Part shown: positions 1 through 11,342 of the stretch, piece after piece
How the letters are laid out: each line of letters starts with the position of its first letter
Numbering within the stretch: the first letter of the stretch is position 1
From: Gonocerus acuteangulatus
Taxonomy: Eukaryota; Arthropoda; Insecta; Hemiptera; Coreidae
Assembly: GCA_946811695.1 (NCBI GenBank)
Contig: OX328123.1
Span: 116,889,246 to 116,953,245 of the forward strand
DNA length: 64,000 nt
Reading direction: 5' to 3'
Notes under the pieces: generated by a model
The model's database searches: none
Told to the model about the DNA's origin: nothing
The model's input: the letters and a program-made list of their open reading frames with translations, nothing else
Position numbers and translations under genes: made by a program

Positions 1-17
1 GCTTTTCTTTCCTGTCT

Positions 18-403
18 CTATAGCTTTGCTTCCTCTCTCAGCTCAGATACCCTCTTAGCAAAAAGTTTTAGATAGAAAATATGGTTTTGATAAAGGGCTT
101 TTGGGCTTATGGGCCAATTTGTTAGGTGTTTTTGTATTTCTCCTCGTATGTGTGCTGTCTGTCTACAGTCGTATATTAGATGTGTGTAGGTTTGTTCGGT
201 GTAATGATCGCAGAGACAAGTGTTTGAGTCTGTCAGTTTAAATCTGTGTAAGTACGAGTTAGTGTTTCCGTGGCCAGTCAGAAGTTGCGTCAGTGTAAAC
301 GTTAAATCTGTTGTTTTGTTGTCAATGTTGATGTGAGGAATGAACAGTTTTACATGTAATCCTTTATCTGTTTGATCCCACCTCTGCTGCCATTTTTTAT
401 GCT
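18..403 (-). pseudogene. LINE ORF2 C-terminal zinc-knuckle segment, shifted frame
   Basis: After the RNase H domain the reading frame changes near the T6 run at 396-401. From there the minus strand stays open for about 128 codons to a TAG at 18-20. The peptide contains LLTGHGNTNSYLHRF followed by a C-x1-C ... H-x4-C cluster ending HLIYDC, the zinc-binding region commonly found after the RT/RNase H part of R1/I-type LINEs. It therefore looks like the true C-terminus of ORF2, split off by a one-base indel in a homopolymer. The frame joining it to the rest is an inference from the continuity of family features. Confidence 0.75.
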
Positions 404-2659
404 TACGTCCCTTAACAAATGCCCCACACTACTTCTTGATATTTTGTTATAGCATGGCTCAATATCTTGACTTTTTGATGCACTTTTAGCCTGAAAGTCA
501 GCTATTTCGTTGCCTATGAAGCCCGCATGTGCTTTGACCCAATTAAAATAAATATTTATTTCTTTGTCTTTTAATATTTTCAAATAATTTCTAATATTTT
601 CTATAAGTAAGTCGTGATTTTGTTGGTTTGTTAGTTTGTTTATGAGTACTTGACTGTCAGTGTTAATTTGTATGTTTGTGTTTGGAAGAATATTGGACTG
701 GAGAAGGTATGAGAGTGCCTTTAATACTGCCATTGTCTCGGCCTGATTATTACTACAAAGTTTCCCTAGCTTTATTTTTCTACATTCTATCAGGTTATCT
801 ATATTGTCGCCTGCAAGGACTATAAAGGCACAGCCCACATCCTCCCCGTCCTTACTCCCGTCTGTGTATACTGTGTATGTGAAGTCTAAGTCTTCAGCAT
901 TCATATTAATTTCAGGTACAAGTGCTGGGTGTGTCCAGTTAGTGAAGTGTACAGAATATTCAACGTCGTCAGTATTAATTTCGTCAATATTGTGTTTTTC
1001 ATTCAGTATTGTGTATTTTTTGGAATATTCATCAGCTAAAATTGTTATTGGTATCATATTCGCCAAAACACATGCGGCCTCATAGGAGATTGTGCGATAT
1101 CCTTTGATGATCTTTATTGCCATAATTCTTTGTACCCTTTCTAGCTTTTTGATGTTATACTTTCTTTTCAATCCTGATTTCCATACCGATATTGCATAAG
1201 TTAATGCAGGTAATAAGGCTCCTTTATATATTGTACTCAAAGCACTTGGTTGCAAACCCCATGTTGCTCTTGCTGCTATTGATAACAAGTTAATGTTTTG
1301 AATTAATTTGGTATGTAGATGATCTATATGTTCATTCCACCTTAATTTACTATCAATGATTACTCCTAAGTATTTTATTTTTGAGACTGGGTTTAGCCGA
1401 GTATTGTTGATTGAAATATTTAAATTTGGGACATTTCTTTTAATTTTTCGAGAAAATATAATATATTTACATTTTGTTAAACTAAAACTCAATTTATTTG
1501 TTTTGGCCCAAACATTTGTAAGGTCTAGTATATTGTTTGTTAGAGTTTCCAGGTCAGAGAAAGTTTTAGAATTTGCTAATACAACGATATCGTCTGCAAA
1601 AGCAACGATTTCTGTATTTTCTGGTTTCGGTTTTTGGAGCAGTTGATCAACGATTAGATTCCACAAAAGCGGAGAGCAGCTTGACCCTTGTGGTGTACCC
1701 AAGGTTTGGTGTTTCTGTGCTGTGAAGTTATTAGTTTGTATTATTGCTAATCTATTGTCTAAATAATTTATTATTAGATTATAAATATTTTTGAGACAAT
1801 TTTTTTCTTTTAATGAATTTAGTATTGATGGTTTCCATGCGTTGTCAAATGCTCCTTTGACGTCTAAAGAAACTAATATTACATTTTCAAATAATTTCCG
1901 GTGATGTTCTATAAAATGTTTTACCTTTTGTATTGCGTCCGGTGCGCTAGTTTGGGGAGTGAAACCAAATTGGTTTTTATGTATAAGTTTGTTGGAATAA
2001 AGGTAATGAGATAATCGACTATTGATAATTTTTTCGAGAACTTTTCCTCCGGTATTTATAAGGCTAATTGGTCTGAACGAACTAAGGCCATTATTGGATT
2101 TATCTGTTTTCCGTATAAGTATAATCTTTGAGATCTTCCAAATTTTGGGGAATATAGAATATGTAAAACATTTACTATATATAGTTGTAATAAAACGTTT
2201 ATATTCCTCGGCCATAGTTTTGAATATCACAGGAGTTATTCCGTCAATTCCTGGAGTTTTATTTTTATCTAAATTGTTTATTAAATCAAAAATTTCCTTT
2301 TTAGTTAGTTCTATATCATTATCGGTAGTAACAGGTTCCTGCTGATTAGTGCGAATTATTCTATTACAATCATCATCAGTACTTTCGTCATCAGTCAAAA
2401 TGATATTATCTAAGATAAAATCCATGGTTTCTTTGTGATTTCTTGTATACGAACCGTCTCCTTTTTTTATAGTTTGGAAATCGATTGGCGTTTTTACTTT
2501 ATTAACTGCAAATTTATATGGCCAGGACCAAGGATTATTGATATCGATACTAGAACAAAACTCTTTCCAAGAATTGAATTTAGCAGTTCTAATTTCTTGT
2601 ACATATTCTCTTTTTTTTGTTAAGATATATTTCTCGCCTTTCTTTCCTAAGTTCTTCAT
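350..2659 (-). pseudogene. LINE ORF2 central part: reverse transcriptase and RNase H
   Basis: A 769-codon open frame. Reverse transcriptase motifs run in order: FRPISL near residues 195-200, VSLDVKGAFDNAW near 263-275, GTPQGSSCSP at 321-330, the catalytic FADD box at 354-357 and KYLGV near 429-433. A type-I RNase H domain follows at about 597-725, with the acidic residues in YTDGS (D600), NQAE (E641), NTDSQ (D668) and the HAGFIGNEIAD block (H711, D721). In these elements the enzyme copies the RNA at a nicked chromosomal target and RNase H degrades the template. The first roughly 20 residues overlap the endonuclease frame at a shift, so the annotated ATG is not a real start: the protein should continue from the endonuclease. 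The RT/RNase H part is intact and could be catalytic if the shifts are assembly errors. Confidence 0.92.
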
Positions 2660-3725
2660 TATTTAATGTTTTCTGGAATAACCTTCGGAGTCTATTGGTT
2701 TCCTTGCGTAATATTGTTAAATTATCACTCCACCAAGGAGCGTATTTATGTGTCTTATTTATTTTTGGAGATTGTGGATATCTACGAAAAGTTTTGTTAC
2801 AAGTTTTAGTTAGTGCTAGAGAGAATTGTTCTAATGTTTGTTCAATATTGTTTTCATTTATCGAATCTGAAATATATTTGTCAACATCCATATTATCATG
2901 TGGACTAATTCCGAATATTTTACAAATATTGTTCCGCAATGACGATAGAAATGCATTCCAATCTGCATTTTTAGTGTTATAAATTAAGTTTTGTTTTGGA
3001 AAATAAGGTGTACTTGAGTTATCGATATTAATTTTGTACATGAGAGTGCGGTGGTCTGAATAGTTTTCTTCGTCTATTATTTGCCATTCGAATATATTTG
3101 ATGCTAACGCAGGAGTTGATATTGTTATATCTATATTGCTTTGCCCTAGCGCGCCATCAATTGTCGGCATACCCACATCGCTATTAGCAATGAACAAATT
3201 ATTTAGAACTAGATAATTTTCTAATTTTTTACCTCTGGTATTAGTTTTTTTATCGAACCACAATTTTGATCTACTGTTGCTTTCAATACCAAACAGTATT
3301 TTTTGTCCCTTAAAATCTTGTAATAGTGTTGATATATCTTTTAGATTGTTTTCGATATCGTGTGTTATATCGAAATATGCGCTTACTAGAATATAACTTG
3401 AATTATTATAAGTAATTTGAACAGCTGTTAGATCGCGATGGGAGTATTTGTCCAAAAGGATACAATCCATGTTTCTGTTTGTGACGACAATAGCAGCTCT
3501 CGGATTATTAATATCACATTTACCATGGAATACTTTATATTGCGAGTTTATCCCTGTAACATTACCCCTTGGCGAGTAAGGCTCTTGCATTAATAAGATA
3601 TCAATTTTTTCTCTAAAAATAAATTCATTGACTATTACTGTTGCACTTATTGCATGATGCAAGTTCAATTGAGAAATGTTTACATATATGTTGGGTTTAT
3701 TGGTTTTTTTCTTTATAGCGTTCAT
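2589..3725 (-). pseudogene. LINE ORF2 N-terminal part: APE-type endonuclease
   Basis: A 378-codon frame starting at an ATG (3725) directly after the ORF1-ORF2 spacer. It shows the R1-type endonuclease fold: NISQLNLHHA at residues 16-25, LMQEPYS with catalytic Glu48, the RGKKLENYLVLNNLFIANS block, SNIDITIS near 196-203 and the active-site SDH at 223-225. The position usually held by the catalytic Asp of the D-x-N motif reads GIESN (Glu148, Asn150), a conservative but possibly inactivating change. The frame ends in a run of Lys/Arg where the coding strand has A8; the RT frame takes over there with 71 bases of overlap. The enzyme would nick the chromosomal target for target-primed reverse transcription. 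Confidence 0.88.
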
Positions 3726-3845
3726 TAATGTATGTTAATTTTTATTGAACTATTAGTCTCAACTTTTAAGAAATAGGCATCTATTAGGGCTATATGATTT
3801 GAATTTAATCTTTCTGTTAATTTCACATGTGTTTTGTTGTGGATA

Positions 3846-3995
3846 ATGATTTGGAATATCACTAATAGGATTGATAAGAATGAGGTTATGATTTGGAATA
3901 TCACTAATAGTATTGATAAGAATGAGGTTATGATTTGGGATATCACTAATAGTATTGATAAGAATGAGGTTATGATTTGGAATATCACTAATAGT
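3846..3995. repeat. 42-bp minisatellite in the ORF1-ORF2 spacer
   Basis: About 3.5 copies of a 42-bp unit beginning ATGATTTGGAATATCACTAA on the plus strand. Units start near 3846, 3888, 3930 and 3972 and differ by one or two bases. Because 42 is a multiple of three, all frames stay open, which gives artificial 14-residue peptide repeats on the minus strand. The block lies between the ORF1 stop (4114) and the ORF2 ATG (3725), where related elements usually have little or no spacer. Confidence 0.9.
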
Positions 3996-4113
3996 TGACA
4001 TGAGGTTATAACAATTGCTAAAGGGTAATCACACATTTCATTAGGCAGCAGCTGTGAAATCAATACAGATAATTTGTTATTAAAGTTATTTGAAATGTAA
4101 TGATATTTGTGAT

Positions 4114-5118
4114 TCATATTTGAGTTTGATTGTAACATGTATTCTGTATGAGTCTTTGTATGGCTGCTTGATAAGAAGGGCATACCTTACTGAGAGAGGA
4201 GTGCTTCGTGTCCACTTGCTGATGGGGTTTCGCGTACTTGTTGTAGCTCAGACAGTTGATGCATTTCTCTTCTGTCGAAGTGCAGTCGTTCTGGTCGTGT
4301 TGTCCGGTGCAATGGGCGCAGACTCGAATCTCACTCACACACTTGTGCGTGACATGATGTAGACGAGAACACTTCCTACAACGCCGAATCGAGAGGAAAT
4401 CATCAACACTGGACATAGAGTATCCGAGCTTCACTTTCCCACCTAGGAGTTTCAATCTTGAGCTTGGAGTAACTTCTAAAATAGCATTTCGTCTTGTGTT
4501 TTGATGTTTGGAGTGGAATATTTTTATAAGATTTAATTCTTCAGATTTTAAATCTAGTTCTTCATTTTGATTTATTAGTGCTGTGATAAAATTTTCGTTG
4601 TCTATTTCTTCGGGTATATTTTTAATTATTAAAGTAGGATTTCGTTTTCTAATTTTGTTTACAATTAAATCTTTGCATTTATTTGTTAGCTCAGCTGAGA
4701 TAACCTCTATATCTTTCTTATACGATTAAATGATTAAAAATCCTTTTTTAGAGGATTTTATGTTTTTTAGACCTATTTTTAGTTCTTGAGGGTTAATGTG
4801 TTTTTTAAATTGAAGCTTTAAATCTTCAACGGGAATATTTTTATCACATTTAACTATTAATTTATGTGTATCTTGAGTGATACGTTTGGTGTTAGACCTA
4901 ACAATGTCCGAAAACAGAGGCTGATTAACCTTGGTATCCTTGTTTTCCTTCTGGTTGGTCGAATTCTTCTGTTCTTTTTCAAGTTCTTCGTGAATTCCTT
5001 TCACTAGGTCTATTACTTTGTTTAAATTGTCTCTGGGAGAACCTTTAACTGTTTTATATTCACTTATTTGATGTAATAAGTTTAGCACAGTAACAAGCTT
5101 GTCTACTCGTTCCGCCAT
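4114..5118 (-). pseudogene. LINE ORF1 nucleic-acid-binding protein, one in-frame stop
   Basis: One reading frame of 335 codons starts with ATG at 5118 (MAERVDKL) and is broken only by a TAA at 4726-4728; it then continues in the same frame to 4114. The N-terminal third is charged and helix-prone. The C-terminal part carries three clustered CCHC-type zinc knuckles: CRKCSRLHHVTHKC, CAHCTGQHDQNDC and CINCLSYNKYAKPH, followed by HSSLSKVCPSYQAAIQRLIQ, which is a typical ORF1 ending in R1-like elements. ORF1 proteins of this group bind the element RNA and form ribonucleoprotein particles. The stop can be explained by a single base change. The ATG sits right after the leader sequence AGTCGCCAGCAAG. 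Confidence 0.85.
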
Positions 5119-5200
5119 CTTGCTGGCGACTCTTACAATTAGTTTATCTGCAAGATAAACGAATTTTTGAATTTCAAAAAATCCGTTTCATCTTATACTT

Positions 5201-5702
5201 TCAGACACCAAAGTGTTATACCTGTCGGATTCTAAATGTTCCCAGAACATTCTTAAATTTTTGGTCGTCATGTTGCCCGTCTGAAGTAGTACATGAAATA
5301 AATGAATATGTTTTTTTTTTCGATGGAAGTTACATTCAATACATGATTTCTGGAAAATGTGTATGAGTAGGAGTTTTGAACAATAATATTTATACTTTCC
5401 TCTCCAAATATCCTTTCAAAACATTCAATTAGAGATAAGTTACTGGAATTACTGAATAATCTTTCTGTAAAATTTACCTTCCTCTTCAAGCCATTCAATT
5501 CTGAATTTATAAGCTTTTTCATGCCTTTAGTTACTCTAGAAATATTAGTCATCATTTTTTTTTTCTGACTGTTACTTCTTTGTTGGCAGCGGTTTTTTTT
5601 CTTTTTCTTTATTTATATCGTTTAAAACTTCTAATTATTATAATTGTTTAGAGAAATTGACGTTAAGTAATTATTTTATCGGCAGCAATAACAAAATTAG
5701 AA
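5201..5702. other. AT-rich spacer upstream of the LINE
   Basis: AT-rich sequence with short T runs and no recognisable gene. A 95-codon minus-strand frame at 5268-5555 has no motif I recognise and may be chance. Confidence 0.5.
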
Positions 5703-6098
5703 TTGATGAACTCCCAGTGCCCAAGGTCCCCTAAGGGGGACTACAGAAGTCAAAGAATACTGATGAACAGGGATTTAATCAAATTCTCTCAAACTTTATT
5801 TTATTTGATAAAAAAAATGATCAGTAAACGATTTATACAGAAAGAAGTATAAAACATAACCATATTTTAGCCATAACAATGGAAAATGCAATGATGACTC
5901 TAACCGGTTGCTATTCTGATTGTTGCAGATAAAATTATCGTTGTTATCTGTAACACTGGTATCTTATAAATCTGCAGTAGTGTAAATCAATTCCTTCTTT
6001 AACCATAGATGTACAAATCCTAGACCCCGACCTCTTGAAAAACTTTTAAACTAATGTGAAAAAGTGGTCCCCTATAGGGGACCTTGGGAATTGAAGGG
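5703..6098. mobile_element. piggyBac-like non-autonomous element
   Basis: The right end reads AAGGTCCCCTATAGGGGACC in inverted orientation followed by GGG and TTAA at 6099-6102, the piggyBac target. The left end near 5703 has CCCAAGGTCCCCTAAGGGGG, the mirror of the same terminal block, with extra bases and no clear TTAA. No transposase is present in the roughly 400 bp between. The superfamily is inferred from TTAA and the CCC start of the inverted repeat. Confidence 0.55.
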
Positions 6099-6102
6099 TT
6101 AA

Positions 6103-8073
6103 TAAGGTGCCCCCCTCACGAATTGTTTTTATGTCTTGAATAAACAAAGAATTTATTGAAATTAAATTCAATATAAAGTATTTCATAAAAGGAACAACAG
6201 ATTGTTTTTACTGTTCGGTGAAAGAAATCCTTCACGGGGGGGGGGGGGGCTACGAGCCAAAGGAATTCTCCAAGCTTCCGTACTTGTATTATCTCTTCCA
6301 AACTATTCTTATCCAAAATATCATAGATATTTTGGCGAACTCTCAAAAGATTTCTTTAAAAGTAATGTTTCTCTCGAGAAAATAAGAAACGCTATATTGT
6401 GAAGGGAAACCTTGTTTAATGAATTGTTTAATATGGAATTTCGAATTCGGTTTTCCCAAGATAATTTCAATAAGTAGGTAACTTACTAGAGCAAAGCAAC
6501 TAATTTCTGGGTTGATTTGAATTTCACTTGATCAAGTTGTAGAAGGTAGTTCCAAGTACTTAAGCTCCGGGAACTTACTAAACGCTAACCACTGGCAGTC
6601 AAGTTATTTCTGATAGTTTCAAAGTCTCTCTGAGAGCGTAATTTAAATACATCGGAGATGATATAGCTGATTATAAATGAATTTATTCTTAATTAGTTAC
6701 CTAAAATATTAATAAGATAAACAGTGGTTACGTCTTTTCTATCTTTTCTTAGCCGTGAAACTCTGCGTACAGAATTATCCAGGGATCGAAACAGTTATTT
6801 TTTACCAAAAAAGTTAAAATGTAACTGTTAAAAAAACTTTTAGTTTATAAGTTAAAAAATAACCGTTAAAAGAACATCTTTTATTTAAAAGTTATAAGAT
6901 TAAAAGTTATTTAGGAACTTTTAAAATAAAGTACAATAAAATAAAAGTTAATATAATGCTTTTATTCAATCAAATTTGAAATAAAAGTAAATATTTGAAT
7001 CAAGAATTTTAGAGTTTCCTTGGTTCAAAAATAAGTGAAAGGTTCTTTGTTTAAACATTTTATTTTATTGTATTTACTAAAATATATTTTTTGATACAAA
7101 ACAAAATAAATTAGCAGCTTTAGTTTATTCCTTCAAACTTTTCCCTATTACGTATTCTAATAACAATTGTCGGTGCTGATTGAAAATCACTGGAGGAAAT
7201 GTTTTGTATCAGGAGTTACAAAAGATGAAAAATCGATTTTTTTGAAGGAAGAAAAATCATTTTGTTGGAGTACGTTCCTCTTTAGTTGATTTTTTTTTCT
7301 TCTTCCTCTTCTCCAGCATTGTCTGTTTCCAGTATAACTTGAGTTATGTTTGCCTTAACCGCTGTTGGAACGTTTTCATCAAATAAGGATATAAGGAAGG
7401 TACATCATCTACGGTTTCGGGAACTAAGTACCACAGATGATTGGAAAATTTGTTAGCAGTTGCCTTACTGCTTTCTGGATCAATATCCTGATAATGTATC
7501 AGTAGATGCATGAATAGAAAGTCATGATATGGTGCTTAATTGGGTCTGATGATAGAAAATAGGTTCGAACGTACCCTCGCGCAAGAAAAATACATGTTCT
7601 TCTTAAAGAATTTTTCTCGCTATGAGATAACTGAAATTGATTTTGGAACAGGTACATTTGGACTAATTCAATTTCCATTACTAGTGCTTACCTGCTCAAA
7701 AGTGATTAAATAATAGAATAAAAAATATCTGAAAAAATTACTTTTGGACGAAAATGTTAATATTTAAAGGTCATTGCGGGTCGCCTCAGAGTTTTTCGAT
7801 TTAACTAAAATTTTGCACAGATCATTATTTTGTTGATTGGAACAAGATAGGGGGGTGGGAGGTAAACTTTTAGGAAGTTGAAAAAATAAGGGCCACCCTA
7901 ATTATATACATACTATCTACAGGTACATTTTGTATATCTCTGTGAAAAATTGAAGTTTATCCAAACGTATTGAATGAGAATAATATAATTATTAGGACTC
8001 AGCGAACAAGTAAGAAAGCTTGCATAACTAACAAAATGTTAATGGAAATCTGAAAATTAATTGTGCCTAACAA

Positions 8074-8077
<4 letters not shown>
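6103..8077. other. Intergenic, no gene seen
   Basis: No coding similarity seen. Contents: a G14 run at about 6237-6250, an AT-rich block of repeated TTAAAAGTTAT-type words at 6790-6960, and otherwise unremarkable AT-rich sequence. Confidence 0.5.

Positions 8078-8140
<63 letters not shown>
8078..8140. repeat. (AT)n microsatellite
   Basis: About 31 uninterrupted AT dinucleotides. Confidence 0.97.
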
Positions 8141-8145
<5 letters not shown>

Positions 8146-8187
8146 TAAATGAGGTCAATTTCAATATTAATAATATTAAGATATATT

Positions 8188-9437
8188 GGGTGGAGTGAAT
8201 AAAAGCTAGAAATTGCTAGAACTATCTATTTTCCAAGCCATTGCTTAGTTCCGAGTGAATGAAAATGTTAGCTCCAACTAGGCCTAGCACTTGCTTAGTT
8301 TATCACGGTTCCTAGCTGCAGCGAGGTAGAAGGTGTGAATAAAGAGCTGTGACTAGGTTCTAAGGGTAGCAATTGCTAAGGAAAAACCTAGTCTGGTCTG
8401 GGTCATGCTAGCTTCTTAGTTTCGTAGTCGTTTCTTTTCGCTAAATCATGGCGGCGTTTATGCATGTTCGTAAGGAAAAGGAGTATTACATGCGGCGAGA
8501 CGTCTTTACGTTCTATTTTAATCTTGTTTAGCGGCATTTTCTGGAGTAAAACGATTCTTTAAAGTTCGGGAGTTGATGGATCATTTTTTTTCTTCCGTAC
8601 CGTAAACCTCGACCATTTTCGCACTTTTTCAATTTTTATTTGCAATTTGTTGTGAAGCAGTGCTGGGTTCCTACTTCCTTGTTCGACGCTTGTCGATGAG
8701 TCGGTGAATCTAACTGCGATTTTTCCTGGGATCTTCGCCCTTAATCAATTATTTTTAAAAAGCTTTTCCCTGCTACTTCAATTTTATAGGCTTATTACCG
8801 GTGGCTTTTTGGTCGGTTTTCTTCTTTATGCTTGATTTCATGTTACTCAGCAACTTATTTAACTGTGCAACAGTGACCTTTCGCCCTATGGCAATTGAAA
8901 ATTCATTACTAATTCTGCATATTTTCTTTCTTTAATAGCAGCTGGTAATTTAGATTTTTCCATTACCACAGGATCATTGAGTAATACTGTTATAACAGGT
9001 GACCGATCTAGGTCGGCATGGGCGTATATAAAAAATAATTTCGGGAGGGGCTGGGAGTATTTGGGGGGAGTTTTATCAGGACCTGAGTCTAACTTACTTC
9101 CTAGAAGTCATGGGCGTATATAGAAAATAATTTCGTAGGGGGCTGGAAAAATGGGGCTGACACCATTTCCGGTGTATGGAATACTAGAAATTTAGATCTT
9201 GGAAGAGTTTTAGCCAACTTAAACGCTATTACACCCAAAATAGAATGAACTAAATGATCATATTTAATTTATTTTTAAGGGTTTTCTGAAATGTTTACCG
9301 ATCAAATCAAAATTTCAGCCCCCCTTATACACACCCATGCTAGAAGTAGCTCTTGTTTATTCACTCGGTATTGAGGAAGAACTACATCTAAGGGCTAGAT
9401 TCTATCTGCTAGATCCTAGCTTTTATTCACTCCACCC
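8188..9437. mobile_element. 1.25-kb non-autonomous DNA transposon with terminal inverted repeats
   Basis: Both ends carry the same 22-bp inverted sequence (GGGTGGAGTGAATAAAAGCT and two more bases). The flanks match as ATT on each side, a possible 3-bp target duplication that would suit a PIF/Harbinger-like element; this is tentative. Inner parts near each end are rich in CTAG-containing words. No intact transposase is visible; a short open minus-strand stretch near 8900-9000 has no family I can name. A hAT-like element is nested at 9109-9339. Confidence 0.65.
9109..9339. mobile_element. hAT-type MITE with 8-bp target duplication
   Basis: A 231-bp element beginning CATGGGCGTATA and ending TATACACACCCATG, so the ends are inverted repeats. 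It is flanked by perfect 8-bp direct repeats CTAGAAGT (9101-9108 and 9340-9347), typical of hAT transposition. A second copy of only the left end (CATGGGCGTATATAAAAAAT) starts at 9017. No coding capacity. Confidence 0.75.
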
Positions 9438-9949
9438 ATTAAGTGCATATATTTAATAAATTTATTAATAAGTGAATATATCAAATTTATTTAAGTGAGT
9501 GTTGATTCAGATTTTCGTGCTCCATTACCGTATATAGCTCCTGAATTCCCAATCCGGGCCGACCTTCATATTGCTTTTTAGTTTACACTTGTTGCTTTGA
9601 AATTCGTCGAGTATTAAATCTGCTGTATTTTGTGGAAACCAACCAGTTGGGAATAAATAGAGCTTTTAGAGTTAGGAGAAGAGGATATATACATACCTCA
9701 AATATATAAAAAGAAAATTTGCTGAGCAGATTTACAGACCAATGGAAAGATAAAATACCTATTATAATTAAAATAAGTTATTATGCATTTTAGAGTGGTC
9801 GTTTTACATTACGTTTAATTTCTTTTAATTATTATTTTTTATTATCCTTTATTGCTATTTTTTTTATTGTTATGTTATTTTGTCTTTATTCGTGTATTTT
9901 AAATAGTTAGTCTGTACATTTATGAATCTTAATAACGTCTTAATCTTAT

Positions 9950-10012
9950 TGTAGACAAAAATAAACTCCCTCCTTGCAGGGTAACTGTAAGTAGAAAACA
10001 AATATATATGTA
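9950..10012. repeat. Dispersed repeat, mate at 30195-30262
   Basis: The block around AAAATAAACTCCCTCCTTGC and GCAGGGTAACTGTAAG recurs in inverse orientation at 30195-30262. Both copies adjoin a TA microsatellite, so it is probably the end of one mobile family. Confidence 0.6.
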
Positions 10013-10464
10013 TACACATATATATATACACACAGGGGGTCCCACATTGAGATGTCATAGCTTTACGGGTTTATTCTGCACCTCATTTGTAGTTCAGGGA
10101 CGCAGAAATGAACGTCCTACCTCAACATGAAGCAGAGATATTCAAACTTTTGTCTATTTTCAAAACTATTGGGTTTTCTTATGAAAAACTGTGTTTTCCG
10201 GATTTCTGGTCTATGTATCGTAAGTGACGACCACATTTTTAGAATCTACATTAAATTTCCAATAAGAAACACCCATTATTGAAATATTGTAATGTAAATT
10301 AGGAGCTACACTAAGAGCCATATAGATGTGAACTATTGTTGTGAGGATTTTCTTAATTCATTCAATATTTTCTTGGTTTAGCGGTTTGCCTCCGCCTCAA
10401 AAGTTGCCTTATTTAATAAGCTTTAAAATGGTACCCTGTTGTTTTAAAAACAAAAATTATTTAA

Positions 10465-10733
10465 TTGAGAGGAGATCGTTGACCGTAGATGATGCAAGGT
10501 AGGGATTGTTGGGGTTCGGTCTCTGCTACTTAATAAAACTACATTTTATCATAAAAATGGTTTTATTGTGGGTCAGAAATGACCCCGCATTTGTGAGGAA
10601 TAGTATCTTCCCATCGCCCTGATGAAGGCTTGAAGTTCAAGCCGAAACGTCGGCACAATAAAACCATTTTTATGATAAAATGTAGTTTTATTAAGTAGCA
10701 GTGACCGAACCCCGACAATCCCTACCTTAAAAG
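10465..10733 (+). mobile_element. Penelope-type foldback insertion with one hammerhead-like motif
   Basis: Arms of about 75 bp (10496-10570 and 10654-10728) are inverted copies, starting AAGGTAGGGATTGTTGGGGT. Between them lies a hammerhead-like core at 10616-10654. To the left of the left arm sits a one-sided tail of about 32 bp (GAGAGGAGATCGTTGACCGT) that resembles the one-sided tail beside the palindrome at 49666-50590. Flanks ATTATTTAA (10456-10464 and 10734-10742) form a 9-bp duplication, and the intact mirror arm of the host transposon shows the empty site. Assignment to Penelope-like terminal repeats rests on the hammerhead core. Confidence 0.65.
10616..10654 (+). ncRNA. Hammerhead ribozyme-like motif (copy 1)
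   Basis: Core reads CTGATGA, then a 6-bp stem GGCTTG/CAAGCC with a 5-base loop, then GAAACGTC. The flanking GCC and GGC can form a 3-bp stem I. The ACGT after GAA is self-complementary, as in the minimal stem III of hammerheads that act as dimers. All invariant core residues are present; cleavage would fall after the C of GTC. Activity is not shown. Confidence 0.65.
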
Positions 10734-10747
10734 ATTATTTAAGTCTA

Positions 10748-10766
10748 TTTTTTTTTTTTTTTTTTT

Positions 10767-10803
<37 letters not shown>
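10748..10803. repeat. T-rich run
   Basis: About 55 bases of nearly pure T inserted in the left arm; the mirror arm has only a short A run at the same place. Confidence 0.9.
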
Positions 10804-11342
10804 CTGATTTCTAAGTCAAAACCAATACATTTGCTTTAGTGTGAAGAAGCCATTACGAACACATTATTTAATTTCACGCGAATATACTGATGTACCATCC
10901 TTCCAACATTATGTAAAAACACTTTTTGCTCTGATTAAGGATTAGGGGACACATTGGAAAGAGTGAAAGATAACAGAAGAACATTTTTGAAATAATCAAC
11001 ATTATTGTTATTATTTTAACACAATAAATACAGATCTTATATTTTTCTAATTTGAGGGTCTTGTTTTATTAAATTTCTAATTTCAATTCTGTTCTATTTA
11101 ATAAAATTAGGCACTACTTATTTCTGCTTATAAGTTATTGCTTATGAGTAACTGGATTATTCATTACAATCATTATAAATTGTATTGAAAAAACTCTCTC
11201 CTGCAAATATAAAGCGAACAATATAGATTTAAATGAAAAAACTATTATGCTACTTCTAAAATTAGAAATTTCATAAAACAAGACCCTCAAAGCATAAAAA
11301 TATAACATCTGTATTTATTTTGTTAACAATAATTGTAATTAA

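Larger units (their letters stand above)
1..5200 (-). mobile_element. Near-complete R1/I-group non-LTR retrotransposon (LINE)
   Basis: Read on the minus strand, the parts come in the usual order: short 5' leader, ORF1 with three zinc knuckles (4114-5118), a spacer with a tandem repeat, then ORF2 with APE-type endonuclease, reverse transcriptase, RNase H and a C-terminal zinc knuckle (18-3725). The start of the window falls just after the ORF2 stop, so the 3' UTR and insertion site are outside. The 5' end near 5200 is an estimate. Lesions I can see: one in-frame TAA in ORF1 and two single-frame shifts in ORF2, both at A homopolymers (A8 and A6 on the coding strand). The low number of lesions suggests a recent insertion or assembly errors in homopolymers. 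A diverged 3' fragment of a related element lies at 30660-31105 on the same strand. Confidence 0.88.

Noticed and set aside
3725..4183. A separate 152-codon minus-strand gene
   Set aside because: It is mostly the 42-bp repeat and spacer between ORF1 and ORF2; hydrophobic repeats are translation artefacts.
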